Below are positions 15,233 through 22,825 of a stretch of 64,000 nucleotides of DNA, piece by piece. The notes below the pieces were generated by a model, which saw only the letters and a list, made by a program, of their open reading frames with translations, was not told the DNA's origin and did not search any database. This DNA comes from Ga0077527 sp038316355. Lineage in GTDB: Bacteria > Pseudomonadota > Gammaproteobacteria > Burkholderiales > SG8-41. A program made the translations under genes and the position numbers. The stretch's first letter is position 1. Every line of letters begins with the position of its first letter. The DNA lies in assembly GCA_038316355.1 (NCBI GenBank), contig JBBQAO010000009.1, forward strand, positions 13,238 through 77,237. The letters are read 5' to 3'.

Positions 15233-16597
15233 ATGACTGTACGCGAAGGTAGTCTCGAGGCCCCCACCAGGCACCCGCTGGACTGGCAATCGGCAGATTT
15301 TTACGACGAAGGCAAACTCAACCACGAGCTTGAGCGCGTTTTCGACATCTGCCACGGCTGCCGCCGCTGCGTGAATCTGTGCACGGCCTTTCCCAGGCTG
15401 TTCGATCTGGTCGATGAAAGCCCGACGCTGGAAGTCGACGGCATTCCCAAGAAGGATTACTGGGAAGTCATTGACCGCTGTTACCTCTGTGACATGTGTT
15501 ACATGACCAAGTGTCCGTACGTGCCGCCACATGAATGGAATGTGGATTTCCCGCACCTGATGCTGCGTGCCAAGGCGGTCAAATTCCGCAAGGGCGAAAC
15601 CTCATTCCGCGACAAGCTGCTGTCGAGCACCGATGCGCTGGGCAAGCTGGCGTCGATCCCGGTGGTGGTGCAGATGGTCAATGCTGCGAACAAGTCCGCA
15701 CCGGTGCGCAAGGTCATGGACAGCGTGCTCGGCATTCACCAGGATCGCGTGCTGCCCGAGTACAACAGTGCGAAATTCCGCACGACGGCGAAACCTGATG
15801 CTTCGTTTCCGGTCAGGGACGGCAAAACTGCGCCGGGCAAGGTCGCGATATTTTCGACCTGTTATGTCAATTACAACGAGCCGGGCATCGGCCATGACCT
15901 GGTGAAAATTCTCGCCCACAACGAGGTTCCCGCGATCATCGTCGAAAAAGAAGCCTGCTGTGGCATGCCCAAGCTGGAACTGGGCGACCTCAAAGCCGTG
16001 GCACGCAACAAGGAACTGAATATCCCCGTGCTGGCGAAACTGGCACGTGAGGGGTACGCCATTCTGACCGCAGTGCCGTCGTGCACGCTGATGTTCAAGC
16101 AGGAACTGCCGCTGATGTTCCCTGATGATGCGGATGTACAGGCGGTGGGCGAGGCGATATTTGATCCCTTCGAATACCTGGTGCTGCGCCACAAGGACGG
16201 CCTGCTGAAAAAAGAATTCAGCCGGCCGCTGGGCAAGGTGTCGTACCACATTCCCTGCCACCTGCGGGTGCAGAACATGGGGCAGAAGACGCGCGAACTG
16301 CTGGAAATGATCCCGGATACGACTGTCACCACTGTAGAGCGCTGCGCCGGCCATGACGGCACCTGGGGTGTCAAGAGCGAGTACTTCGAGCAGTCGATGA
16401 AAATCGGCCGCCCGGTGTTCCGCCTGATGAACGACGCCGCGCCGGATTACATCAGCTCCGACTGCGCAATCGCCGGCCGCCATATCGAACAGGGGATTAA
16501 TGAAAGCAAGGCGAGTGACGGTAAGGCTGACCCGGACCGCGGCGCAGCGCAAAAACAGCATCCCATTACATTGATACGCATTGCCTACGGACTTTGA
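15233..16597 (+). CDS. Fe-S oxidoreductase, heterodisulfide reductase subunit D/GlpC-like
   Basis: 454 residues. Two 4Fe-4S motifs near residues 41-95: CHGCRRCVNLC with a later lone Cys, and CYLCDMCYMTKCPYVPP. Two CCG-type domains follow: EKEACCGMPKLELGDL (about 238-254) and IPCHLRVQNMG...VERCAGHDGTWG (about 340-385). Such proteins pass electrons between soluble carriers and a partner. The rubrerythrin/Fe-S protein/DUF3501 order is a recurrent module, and I infer it reduces rubrerythrin. DUF3501 starts 8 bases after its stop. Confidence 0.85.
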   Translation: MTVREGSLEAPTRHPLDWQSADFYDEGKLNHELERVFDICHGCRRCVNLCTAFPRLFDLVDESPTLEVDGIPKKDYWEVIDRCYLCDMCYMTKCPYVPPHEWNVDFPHLMLRAKAVKFRKGETSFRDKLLSSTDALGKLASIPVVVQMVNAANKSAPVRKVMDSVLGIHQDRVLPEYNSAKFRTTAKPDASFPVRDGKTAPGKVAIFSTCYVNYNEPGIGHDLVKILAHNEVPAIIVEKEACCGMPKLELGDLKAVARNKELNIPVLAKLAREGYAILTAVPSCTLMFKQELPLMFPDDADVQAVGEAIFDPFEYLVLRHKDGLLKKEFSRPLGKVSYHIPCHLRVQNMGQKTRELLEMIPDTTVTTVERCAGHDGTWGVKSEYFEQSMKIGRPVFRLMNDAAPDYISSDCAIAGRHIEQGINESKASDGKADPDRGAAQKQHPITLIRIAYGL

Positions 16598-16605
16598 TAC
16601 CCGCC

Positions 16606-17190
16606 ATGCCCCACATTAGCCAAGACAGCCTGATGCCGCTCGAAACTTACGCCAGGGTGCGGCCTGAATTCCGTGCCAAGGTGATTGCACACAAAAAAGA
16701 CCGTGCCATCCAGCTCGGTGCAAACGTGACGCTGATTTTCGAGGATGAGCTGACCATCCGTTACCAGGTGCAGGAAATGCTGCGCGCGGAAAAGATTTTT
16801 GAGCAGGCCGGCATTGTTGACGAACTGGAAGCCTACAACCCGCTGATTCCGGACGGCAGCAACTGGAAGGCGACCATGATGATCGAGTATCCCGATGAGA
16901 ACGAGCGCCGCATCAAACTTGCGCAACTGATCGGGGTCGAGGATCGCGTCTGGGTGCAGGTTGCCGGATGTGACCGCGTGCATGCTATCGCGGACGAAGA
17001 TCTGCAACGCGACAACGGGCAGAAAACGTCAGCCGTGCATTTCCTGCGCTTCGAGCTTGCCGCGACCATGGTTACTGCATTGCGTGGCGGCGCGGTGCTG
17101 GCGATGGGGGTGGATCATCCGAACTACGCCGCGACTGTCGTCCGGGTCGGGGATACGCTGAGCGCATCGCTGCTCGCCGATCTCGCCTAG
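16606..17190 (+). CDS. DUF3501 family protein
   Basis: 194 residues from the ATG at 16606; the frame is open 12 bases earlier but only to a TTG inside the preceding stop region. It contains the family's opening YARVRPEFRAKVIAHKKDR, then LGANVTLIFEDELTIRYQVQEMLRAEK, and a conserved FLRFEL...A near the end. Function unknown; it almost always follows the rubrerythrin/Fe-S pair, so a role in peroxide detoxification or maturation of that system is inferred from context only. Confidence 0.88.
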   Translation: MPHISQDSLMPLETYARVRPEFRAKVIAHKKDRAIQLGANVTLIFEDELTIRYQVQEMLRAEKIFEQAGIVDELEAYNPLIPDGSNWKATMMIEYPDENERRIKLAQLIGVEDRVWVQVAGCDRVHAIADEDLQRDNGQKTSAVHFLRFELAATMVTALRGGAVLAMGVDHPNYAATVVRVGDTLSASLLADLA

Positions 17191-17238
17191 ATTGTCACGG
17201 GTGCCCGCGCCGGCGCCTGAGGCAGTACAATCCACGGC

Positions 17239-17778
17239 GTGAAAACCATACGTTTCAGATTCGCATGCTGGCTGGCCGCCGGCTGGCTGGTTGCCGGCCC
17301 GGCGCTGGCCCAGTGGGATGGCTGGGATTACGCATTCGACCGTGAAATCAAGCCTTGGGCCGAGATGCAGCAGCAGATCCCGGTTTATCCCGTGGATAAC
17401 AACCTGATTCCGCTGGATGTCGGTTCCGCCACTTCCCATCGTTTTTTTGTCGACAGCAAGTCGGTATCTACCGGCACCGACGGCGTGGTGCGCTATACGT
17501 TAGTGATCAAAACCGCCGGCGGTGCAAGCAATGTGTCCTTCGAGGGCATTCGCTGCGAATCCCGGGAACAGAAATATTACGCCATCGGGCACAATGACCG
17601 GACTTGGGCCCGCGCCCGCAGTCCGCAGTGGCGATACATAGAATTCCAGAACATCAATGCACAGCACATTACGCTCTATGGCGAATACTTTTGCCGCAGG
17701 AAAATAATGGTGGAATCGGCCGGGCAGATTGTGCAGGCCTTGCGCCGTGGACCCGCGCGGGCCCCGACCGTCGACTGA
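17239..17778 (+). CDS. CNP1-like family exported protein
   Basis: 179 residues from a GTG. The signal peptide core (CWLAAGWLVAGPALA) ends near residue 25, followed by WDGWDYAFDREIKPW, the family's aromatic opening, and a conserved pair of Cys (IRCESREQKYYAIG and YFCRRKIM) that may form a disulfide. Named after a cryptic neisserial protein; widespread in betaproteobacteria, role unknown. It converges on proB with a gap of only 9 bases. Confidence 0.85.
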   Translation: MKTIRFRFACWLAAGWLVAGPALAQWDGWDYAFDREIKPWAEMQQQIPVYPVDNNLIPLDVGSATSHRFFVDSKSVSTGTDGVVRYTLVIKTAGGASNVSFEGIRCESREQKYYAIGHNDRTWARARSPQWRYIEFQNINAQHITLYGEYFCRRKIMVESAGQIVQALRRGPARAPTVD

Positions 17779-17787
17779 TTTGCTCTG

Positions 17788-18924
17788 CTAGAGCAGTACC
17801 AGATTATCGCGGTGTATCAGTTCCGGCGCGTCGACGTAGCCCAACTTGACCTCAATCTGGCCGGACGGCGTGCGCAGGATGGCGCAGGTGTCGGCGTAGT
17901 TGTAATTGATCAGCCCGCGGGCGATTTCCCGGCCTGATTCGTCCAGACAACTCACCACCTCGCCACGCTCGAAGTCCCCCGTCGCGGCGCAGACGCCGAC
18001 CGGCAGCAGGCTTTTGCCGTCGATCAGCAGCGCTTTTACTGCACCCGCATCCAGAGTGACCCGGCCGCGCACCTGCAGGTGGTCGGCCAGCCATTGTTTG
18101 CGCGCGACAACCGTTGCCTGCTGCGCGAGCAACTGGGTACCGAGACGTTCTCCGGCGGCAAGCCGCAGCAGTACATCGGGTTCACGTCCCCAGGCGATGA
18201 TGGTGTCTGCGCCGCTGCGCGCCGCGCGTTTGGCCGCGAGGATTTTGGTCAGCATGCCCCCGCGCGCAATGGCGCTGTCTGTCGATCCGGCGATGGTTTC
18301 CAGGTATGGATCACCGGCAACGCCGTCGGCGATGGGTTTGGCACCGGGATCCTTGCGCGGATCCGCGCTGTACAGCCCGCGCTGGTCGGTCAGGATCACC
18401 AGCGCGTCGGCTTCGATCAGGTTCGCGACCAGTGCGGCCAGGGTGTCGTTGTCGCCGAATCTGATTTCATCGATCGCCACCGTGTCGTTTTCGTTGATGA
18501 CCGGGATGACGCCCAGGTCGAGCAGGGTTCGCAGGGTCGAACGCGCATTGAGGTAGCGTTTGCGGTCGGCGAGATCTTCGTGCGTCAGCAGGATCTGTGC
18601 CGTCAGCAATCCGTGGCTGCGGAAACAGGACTCGTACACCTGGACCATGCCCATCTGTCCGACGGCTGCTGCCGCCTGCAGTTCATGCAGCGCATGCGGT
18701 CTGCGGGGCCAGCCCAAGCGCTGCATGCCTTCGGCAATGGCGCCGCTGGAGACCAGCACGATCTGTCGTCCGTCACTTTGCAGGCGCGCGATCTGTTCTG
18801 CCCAACCGGTCAGTGCGCCATGATCCAGGCCCTGTCCGGCATTGGTCACCAGGCCACTGCCGACCTTGACCACCAGCCGCCGCGCTTTTTTGATGACGGA
18901 TTCCATGGCTGGTTGCGCGCTCAT
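17788..18924 (-). CDS. proB: Glutamate 5-kinase
   Basis: 378 residues from the ATG at 18924, which overlaps the obgE stop as ATGA. The amino acid kinase domain (about 8-265) starts RRLVVKVGSGLVTN, then LVSSGAIAEGMQRLGW, PVINENDTVAIDEIRFGDND and LVILTDQRGLYSADPR; a PUA domain (about 285-370) ends the protein. First step of proline synthesis, feedback-inhibited by proline. A longer N-terminal reading frame exists but lies within obgE. proA is not in the window. Confidence 0.96.
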   Translation of the reverse strand: MSAQPAMESVIKKARRLVVKVGSGLVTNAGQGLDHGALTGWAEQIARLQSDGRQIVLVSSGAIAEGMQRLGWPRRPHALHELQAAAAVGQMGMVQVYESCFRSHGLLTAQILLTHEDLADRKRYLNARSTLRTLLDLGVIPVINENDTVAIDEIRFGDNDTLAALVANLIEADALVILTDQRGLYSADPRKDPGAKPIADGVAGDPYLETIAGSTDSAIARGGMLTKILAAKRAARSGADTIIAWGREPDVLLRLAAGERLGTQLLAQQATVVARKQWLADHLQVRGRVTLDAGAVKALLIDGKSLLPVGVCAATGDFERGEVVSCLDESGREIARGLINYNYADTCAILRTPSGQIEVKLGYVDAPELIHRDNLVLL

Positions 18925-19979
18925 GCGGCGTCGGCGTCGGCTTTCCGTTGCGTCGTTGTTTTGCGCCCGGCGCTGTTTTCGACGTGTTCCATCACCGCAA
19001 ATGTCATCGCCCGGCATCCTTCTCCTGTCAGCGCTGAAATATTAAAGCTTTTGCGTTTGATGCCCAACTTTTTCAGCAGCGCCTGCACCAGTTTGCCGCG
19101 CTCGGCTTCGGGAATCAGGTCGAGTTTGTTGAACACCAGCCAGCGTGGCTTGCGATACAGGGCTTCGTCATATTTGCGCAGCTCGCGCACCAGGGCCTTG
19201 GCGTCGCGCACCACATCGGCTGCGGGGTCGGGCGGCATGACATCGATGATGTGCAGCAACAGCCGCGTGCGCGCGAGGTGGCGCAGGAACTGGTGGCCCA
19301 GTCCCGCGCCTTCGGCGGCACCTTCGATCAGCCCCGGGATGTCGGCGACGACGAAACTGCGGTTATCGTCGACGCGCACCACGCCCAGATTGGGCTGCAG
19401 GGTCGTAAACGGATAATCAGCAACCTTCGGCCGTGCCGCGGAGATCGCGCGGATCAGCGTCGATTTGCCCGCATTGGGCAGACCGAGCAGGCCGACGTCG
19501 GCAAGCACCTTCAGCTCAAGCTGAAGATAACGCGAAACACCGGGGCCGCCGACGGTGAACTGCCGCGGCGCACGGTTGGTGCTGGATTTGAAGTGCAGGT
19601 TGCCGAGGCCGCCGTTGCCGCCCTGGGCCAGCGTCACCCGTTCACCGTCATGTGCCAGGTCAAACAGGATTTCGCCGGTCTCGGCGTCGCTGACCACGGT
19701 GCCCACGGGCATGCGCAGTACGATGTCCGCCGCGGCGCGGCCGAAACAGTCCGAGCCCATGCCTTTCTGGCCGTTTTTTGCACGGTGGATGCGGGCGTAG
19801 CGATAGTCGATCAGCGTGTTGATGTTGCGATCGGCCACGGCAAAAATGCTGCCGCCGCGACCACCATCGCCACCGTCGGGTCCGCCGCGCGGCACGAATT
19901 TTTCGCGACGGAAACTGGCAACACCGTCGCCACCCTTGCCGGCATGCACTTCAATCCGCGCTTCATCAATGAATTTCAT
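18921..19979 (-). CDS. obgE: Obg GTPase, ribosome assembly and stress control
   Basis: 352 residues from the ATG at 19979 (MKFIDEARIEVHAGKGGDG), preceded by GGGG. The Gly-rich Obg fold spans 1-158; the G domain follows with LPNAGKSTLIRAIS (G1), DYPFTTLQPNLGVV (G2), ADIPGLIEGAAEGAGLG (G3) and FNKLDL (G4). The C-terminal tail is short and basic. Binds the 50S subunit. It is downstream of rplU-rpmA with a terminator in the gap and is coupled to proB. Confidence 0.97.
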   Translation of the reverse strand: MKFIDEARIEVHAGKGGDGVASFRREKFVPRGGPDGGDGGRGGSIFAVADRNINTLIDYRYARIHRAKNGQKGMGSDCFGRAAADIVLRMPVGTVVSDAETGEILFDLAHDGERVTLAQGGNGGLGNLHFKSSTNRAPRQFTVGGPGVSRYLQLELKVLADVGLLGLPNAGKSTLIRAISAARPKVADYPFTTLQPNLGVVRVDDNRSFVVADIPGLIEGAAEGAGLGHQFLRHLARTRLLLHIIDVMPPDPAADVVRDAKALVRELRKYDEALYRKPRWLVFNKLDLIPEAERGKLVQALLKKLGIKRKSFNISALTGEGCRAMTFAVMEHVENSAGRKTTTQRKADADAA

Positions 19980-19990
19980 GGCATTCCCCA

Positions 19991-20019
19991 AATAAAAAAG
20001 CCCTGTCGTTCAACAGGGC
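19991..20019 (-). terminator. Rho-independent terminator after rpmA, just before obgE
   Basis: Read on the minus strand: stem GCCCTGT/ACAGGGC (20013-20019 with 20000-20006), 6-base loop, then a T-run (A-run at 19991-19999 on the plus strand). It ends about 12 bases before the obgE ATG, so obgE/proB must depend on read-through or a promoter overlapping this gap. Confidence 0.8.
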
Positions 20020-20042
20020 CTCTTCAGCACTACAGCAAGAGA

Positions 20043-20300
20043 TCAGGCGGGAACGACGCTCACGGTCTGACGCTGTTGCGGGCCCTTGTGCGCGAACTGC
20101 ACACGACCGTCGACTTTGGCGAACAGCGTGTGGTCGCGGCCGATACCGACGTTTTCGCCGGGGTGCATGCGCGTGCCGCGCTGACGCACGATGATGCTGC
20201 CGGCGGGGATCAGTTCACCGCCGAAACATTTGACGCCGAGGCGTTTTGCCTGCGAATCGCGACCGTTACGGGAACTGCCGCCTGCTTTTTTATGTGCCAT
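20043..20300 (-). CDS. rpmA: 50S ribosomal protein L27
   Basis: 85 residues, normal length. MAHKKAGGSSRNGRDSQAKRLGVKCFGGE is the typical start; Gly/Ser-rich basic N-terminus reaches the peptidyl transferase centre. The long clostridial cleaved extension is absent. Located 12 bases after rplU with GGAG-type spacing and followed by a terminator. Confidence 0.97.
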   Translation of the reverse strand: MAHKKAGGSSRNGRDSQAKRLGVKCFGGELIPAGSIIVRQRGTRMHPGENVGIGRDHTLFAKVDGRVQFAHKGPQQRQTVSVVPA

Positions 20301-20312
20301 GGTGTGTGCTCC

Positions 20313-20624
20313 TTAGCCCGCGATGCCGGTGATTTCGAGCTCGGTGAAATTCTGCCGGTGGCCCTGGGTTTTGCGATAGTGCTTGCGCCGGCGCATCTTG
20401 AAAATGTGAATCTTGTCGCCGCGTCCCTGCGACAGCACTTTGGCTTTGACAGCGGCACCCGACAACAGCGGGGTGCCGAGTTTGACGCTGCCGTCTTCGG
20501 CAATCATCAGAACCTGGTCGAGAGTGACTTCCGACCCGACTTCGGCCGTCAGTTGTTCGACCTTGATTTTGGTGCCAGCGCTCACGCGATACTGTTTGCC
20601 GCCGGTCTTGACTACCGCATACAT
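20313..20624 (-). CDS. rplU: 50S ribosomal protein L21
   Basis: 103 residues. MYAVVKTGGKQYRVSAGTKIKVEQL and the C-terminal KMRRRKHYRKTQGHRQNFTELEI are the family signature. Binds 23S rRNA. First gene of rplU-rpmA, with a consensus promoter starting 39 bases upstream. Confidence 0.97.
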   Translation of the reverse strand: MYAVVKTGGKQYRVSAGTKIKVEQLTAEVGSEVTLDQVLMIAEDGSVKLGTPLLSGAAVKAKVLSQGRGDKIHIFKMRRRKHYRKTQGHRQNFTELEITGIAG

Positions 20625-20662
20625 GGAAAACCTCTCTCAGCTCGGACTACGGAAAGCCCGCG

Positions 20663-20691
20663 ATTATACAAGTCGGAAGCGGATGAGTCAA
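20663..20691 (-). promoter_or_regulatory. Strong sigma-70 promoter of rplU-rpmA
   Basis: On the minus strand TTGACT (20691-20686), 17 bp spacer, TATAAT (20668-20663). This is close to consensus and fits a ribosomal protein operon. The predicted transcript start near 20656 gives a leader of about 32 nt. Confidence 0.85.
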
Positions 20692-20827
20692 AACTTCCGG
20701 ACAGTCATTTCCCGGTAAATAGTCCAGCAAAATCAATGGATTGCAGATGATTGCCGGGCTGCGTCAGCGGCCGGCACTGTGCCCGGGGTTTCGCGATGTT
20801 GTTATCATCCCGGTTTTTGCCCGCTCC

Positions 20828-21796
20828 GTGTTCCTCGAAAACCTCAGCAAACTGCTCGCCGCCGACATGCACGCCGTGGATCAGGTGATCCGCGATCGCC
20901 TGCATTCGGAAGTGGCGCTGATCCGCCAGGTGGCTGAATACATCATCGGCGGCGGCGGCAAACGGCTGCGCCCGGCGCTGGTGCTGCTGTCCGCCGGAGC
21001 GCTGGGTTATCGCGGTACTGCCCACCATACGCTGGCTGCCGTCGTCGAGTTCATCCATACCGCAACGCTGCTCCATGACGATGTGGTCGATGAATCGGCG
21101 CTGCGGCGCGGGCGCCCCACGGCCAATACCCTGTTCGGCAACGCGGCGTCAGTGCTGGTCGGTGATTTCGTCTACTCCCGTGCGTTTCAGATGATGGTGA
21201 ACGTCGATGACATGCGTGTGCTGCGGGTGCTTGCCGACGCGACCAACGTCATCGCCGAGGGCGAGGTGCTGCAGTTGATGAATTGCCGCAATGCCGATAT
21301 CAACGAGGCCAGCTACCTTCAGGTCATACGCTACAAAACGGCCAAGTTGTTCGAGGCCGCGAGCCGGCTCGGGGCGCTGCTGGCGGGGGCGCCGCCGGCG
21401 GTGGAAGAGGCGATGGCGGCCTATGGCAGTCATCTGGGCACGGCATTCCAGCTGATTGATGATGTGCTGGATTATTCCGGGGACTCCGGCGCCATTGGCA
21501 AAAACGTGGGTGATGATCTTGCCGAAGGCAAGCCCACCCTGCCGTTGATCCGCGTCATCCAGCATGGCGCCCCTGAGGAGGCGGCGCTGGTACGCGCTGC
21601 CCTGGTATCCGGCGGGCTGGATGACCTGGATCGTGTGATGGCGGCGATCCGCTGCTCCGGGGCGCTGGACTACACACGCCGGCAGGCCGAGGCAGAGGCG
21701 CGCGCGGCAGGCGTGGCATTGGATTCGATTCCATCCACGCAGTACCGGGATTTTTTGTTACAATTAACGGAGTTCGCGGTGACGCGGACGCATTGA
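20828..21796 (+). CDS. ispB: Octaprenyl diphosphate synthase
   Basis: 322 residues from GTG at 20828 (MFLENLSKLLAADMHAVDQVI), the usual N-terminus; a longer frame starts at 20741 but adds non-family residues. Trans-prenyltransferase: GGKRLRPALVLLSAGAL, first Asp-rich motif LLHDDVVDES (about 83-92), second QLIDDVLDYSGD (about 208-219). Makes the side chain of ubiquinone. Divergent from rplU, as is standard, and followed by a terminator and tRNA-Pro. Confidence 0.93.
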   Translation: MFLENLSKLLAADMHAVDQVIRDRLHSEVALIRQVAEYIIGGGGKRLRPALVLLSAGALGYRGTAHHTLAAVVEFIHTATLLHDDVVDESALRRGRPTANTLFGNAASVLVGDFVYSRAFQMMVNVDDMRVLRVLADATNVIAEGEVLQLMNCRNADINEASYLQVIRYKTAKLFEAASRLGALLAGAPPAVEEAMAAYGSHLGTAFQLIDDVLDYSGDSGAIGKNVGDDLAEGKPTLPLIRVIQHGAPEEAALVRAALVSGGLDDLDRVMAAIRCSGALDYTRRQAEAEARAAGVALDSIPSTQYRDFLLQLTEFAVTRTH

Positions 21797-21825
21797 AGGG
21801 CACGCGCAACGTGCCCTTCTTGTTT
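21796..21825 (+). terminator. Rho-independent terminator after ispB
   Basis: A perfect 9-bp stem AAGGGCACG / CGTGCCCTT (21796-21804 with 21810-21818) around CGCAA, followed by the T-rich CTTGTTT. It begins at the last base of the ispB stop codon. Confidence 0.8.
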
Positions 21826-21846
21826 GCAAAACTTGTTTGTGAAAAT

Positions 21847-21923
<77 letters not shown>

Positions 21924-21940
21924 CGATTTTCTGGATGCCG

Positions 21941-21960
21941 TCCGGTCGACTCTGACCGGA
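21941..21960 (+). terminator. Weak hairpin after tRNA-Pro
   Basis: TCCGGTC / GACCGGA (21941-21947 with 21954-21960) around GACTCT, followed by GTGGTCTTTC. The T-run is poor; it may mark the 3' end or processing limit of the tRNA transcript. Confidence 0.35.
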
Positions 21961-21989
21961 GTGGTCTTTCCAATCCCGGAGTGTTACTG

Positions 21990-22523
21990 ATGGCCCGCGT
22001 AGCCTATGGCGACGAGAACAGCAGTCCGACCGTGCGGACGCTGGCGGATCAGATTCGCAAGGAGCGCGACGGGCGCATGCTCAATCTGTACAGCATGTTG
22101 CTCAACGCACCGCCGGTGGCCCAGGGCTGGCTCGCGCTGTTTACCGCGATTCGCCAGCAGTGCACGCTGCGCGGGGACTACCGCGAACTGGTCATTTTGC
22201 GCGTGGCGTTGCTGAACGGCGCTTCTTACGAATATCAGGTACACGTGCCGTTTGCGCTGCGCGAAGGTGTCACCCAGGAGCAGCTCGACACGCTGGATCG
22301 CTGGCAGGATTCCGGCGTGCTGACGCCTGCGCAACGGGCGGTGCTGGCCTATACCGACGCCATGACGCGGGACATCCATGTGCCCGACGCTGTTTTCGAG
22401 GCCTTGCGCGGGCATTTCAACCAGCGCGAAATCGTCGAACTGACGGCGACCATCGGGGGCTACAATCTGGTGTCGCGTTTCCTGGAGGCACTGGCCGTGG
22501 ACCCGGAGTCGGCGCACGCTTGA
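21990..22523 (+). CDS. Carboxymuconolactone decarboxylase (AhpD-like) family protein
   Basis: 177 residues from ATG at 21990. All-helical CMD fold; the core LRGDYRELVILRVALLNGASYEYQVHVPFALREGVTQEQLDTL corresponds to the AhpD active-site region, but the CxxC pair is missing (SYEYQVH), so a disulfide peroxidase role is unlikely. The second half (AVLAYTDAMTRDIHVPDAVF...REIVELTATIGGYNLVSRFLEAL) is the standard family tail. Function not predictable beyond the family. Confidence 0.85.
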   Translation: MARVAYGDENSSPTVRTLADQIRKERDGRMLNLYSMLLNAPPVAQGWLALFTAIRQQCTLRGDYRELVILRVALLNGASYEYQVHVPFALREGVTQEQLDTLDRWQDSGVLTPAQRAVLAYTDAMTRDIHVPDAVFEALRGHFNQREIVELTATIGGYNLVSRFLEALAVDPESAHA

Positions 22524-22585
22524 CGTGCGCCCCGCGCAGCGGCTGGTCGCCGCCCGCGCCAGGTTGTCCGGCAGTTGAAGCATCA

Positions 22586-22816
22586 ATGGCCAAGATTCTG
22601 CTCATCGCAATTGCTTTCGCGGCAGTGTTCTGGCTGCTGCGCAACCATCGCCGGCGAGCGGATCGCAGTGCAGAGCCGCCTCCGGACCCGAAGGCCGAAG
22701 ACATGGTGGATTGCGCGCATTGCGGCTTGCACCTGCCGCGGGGCGAAGGCATTGTGTCCGGATCCCGCTACTTCTGCTCCGCGGAACATGAGCGGGATTT
22801 CCGCGCAAAACGCTGA
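22586..22816 (+). CDS. PP0621-type small membrane protein with zinc-ribbon-like cysteines
   Basis: 76 residues. One N-terminal membrane segment (about 3-18), a basic then acidic linker, and the motif VDCAHCGLHLPRGEG...YFCSAEHERDF, i.e. CxxC plus a Cys/His group that could bind zinc. This family regularly precedes pilS in betaproteobacteria, and here pilS starts within 10 bases of its stop. Role unknown. Confidence 0.8.
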   Translation: MAKILLIAIAFAAVFWLLRNHRRRADRSAEPPPDPKAEDMVDCAHCGLHLPRGEGIVSGSRYFCSAEHERDFRAKR

Positions 22817-22825
22817 GCGCACCTG

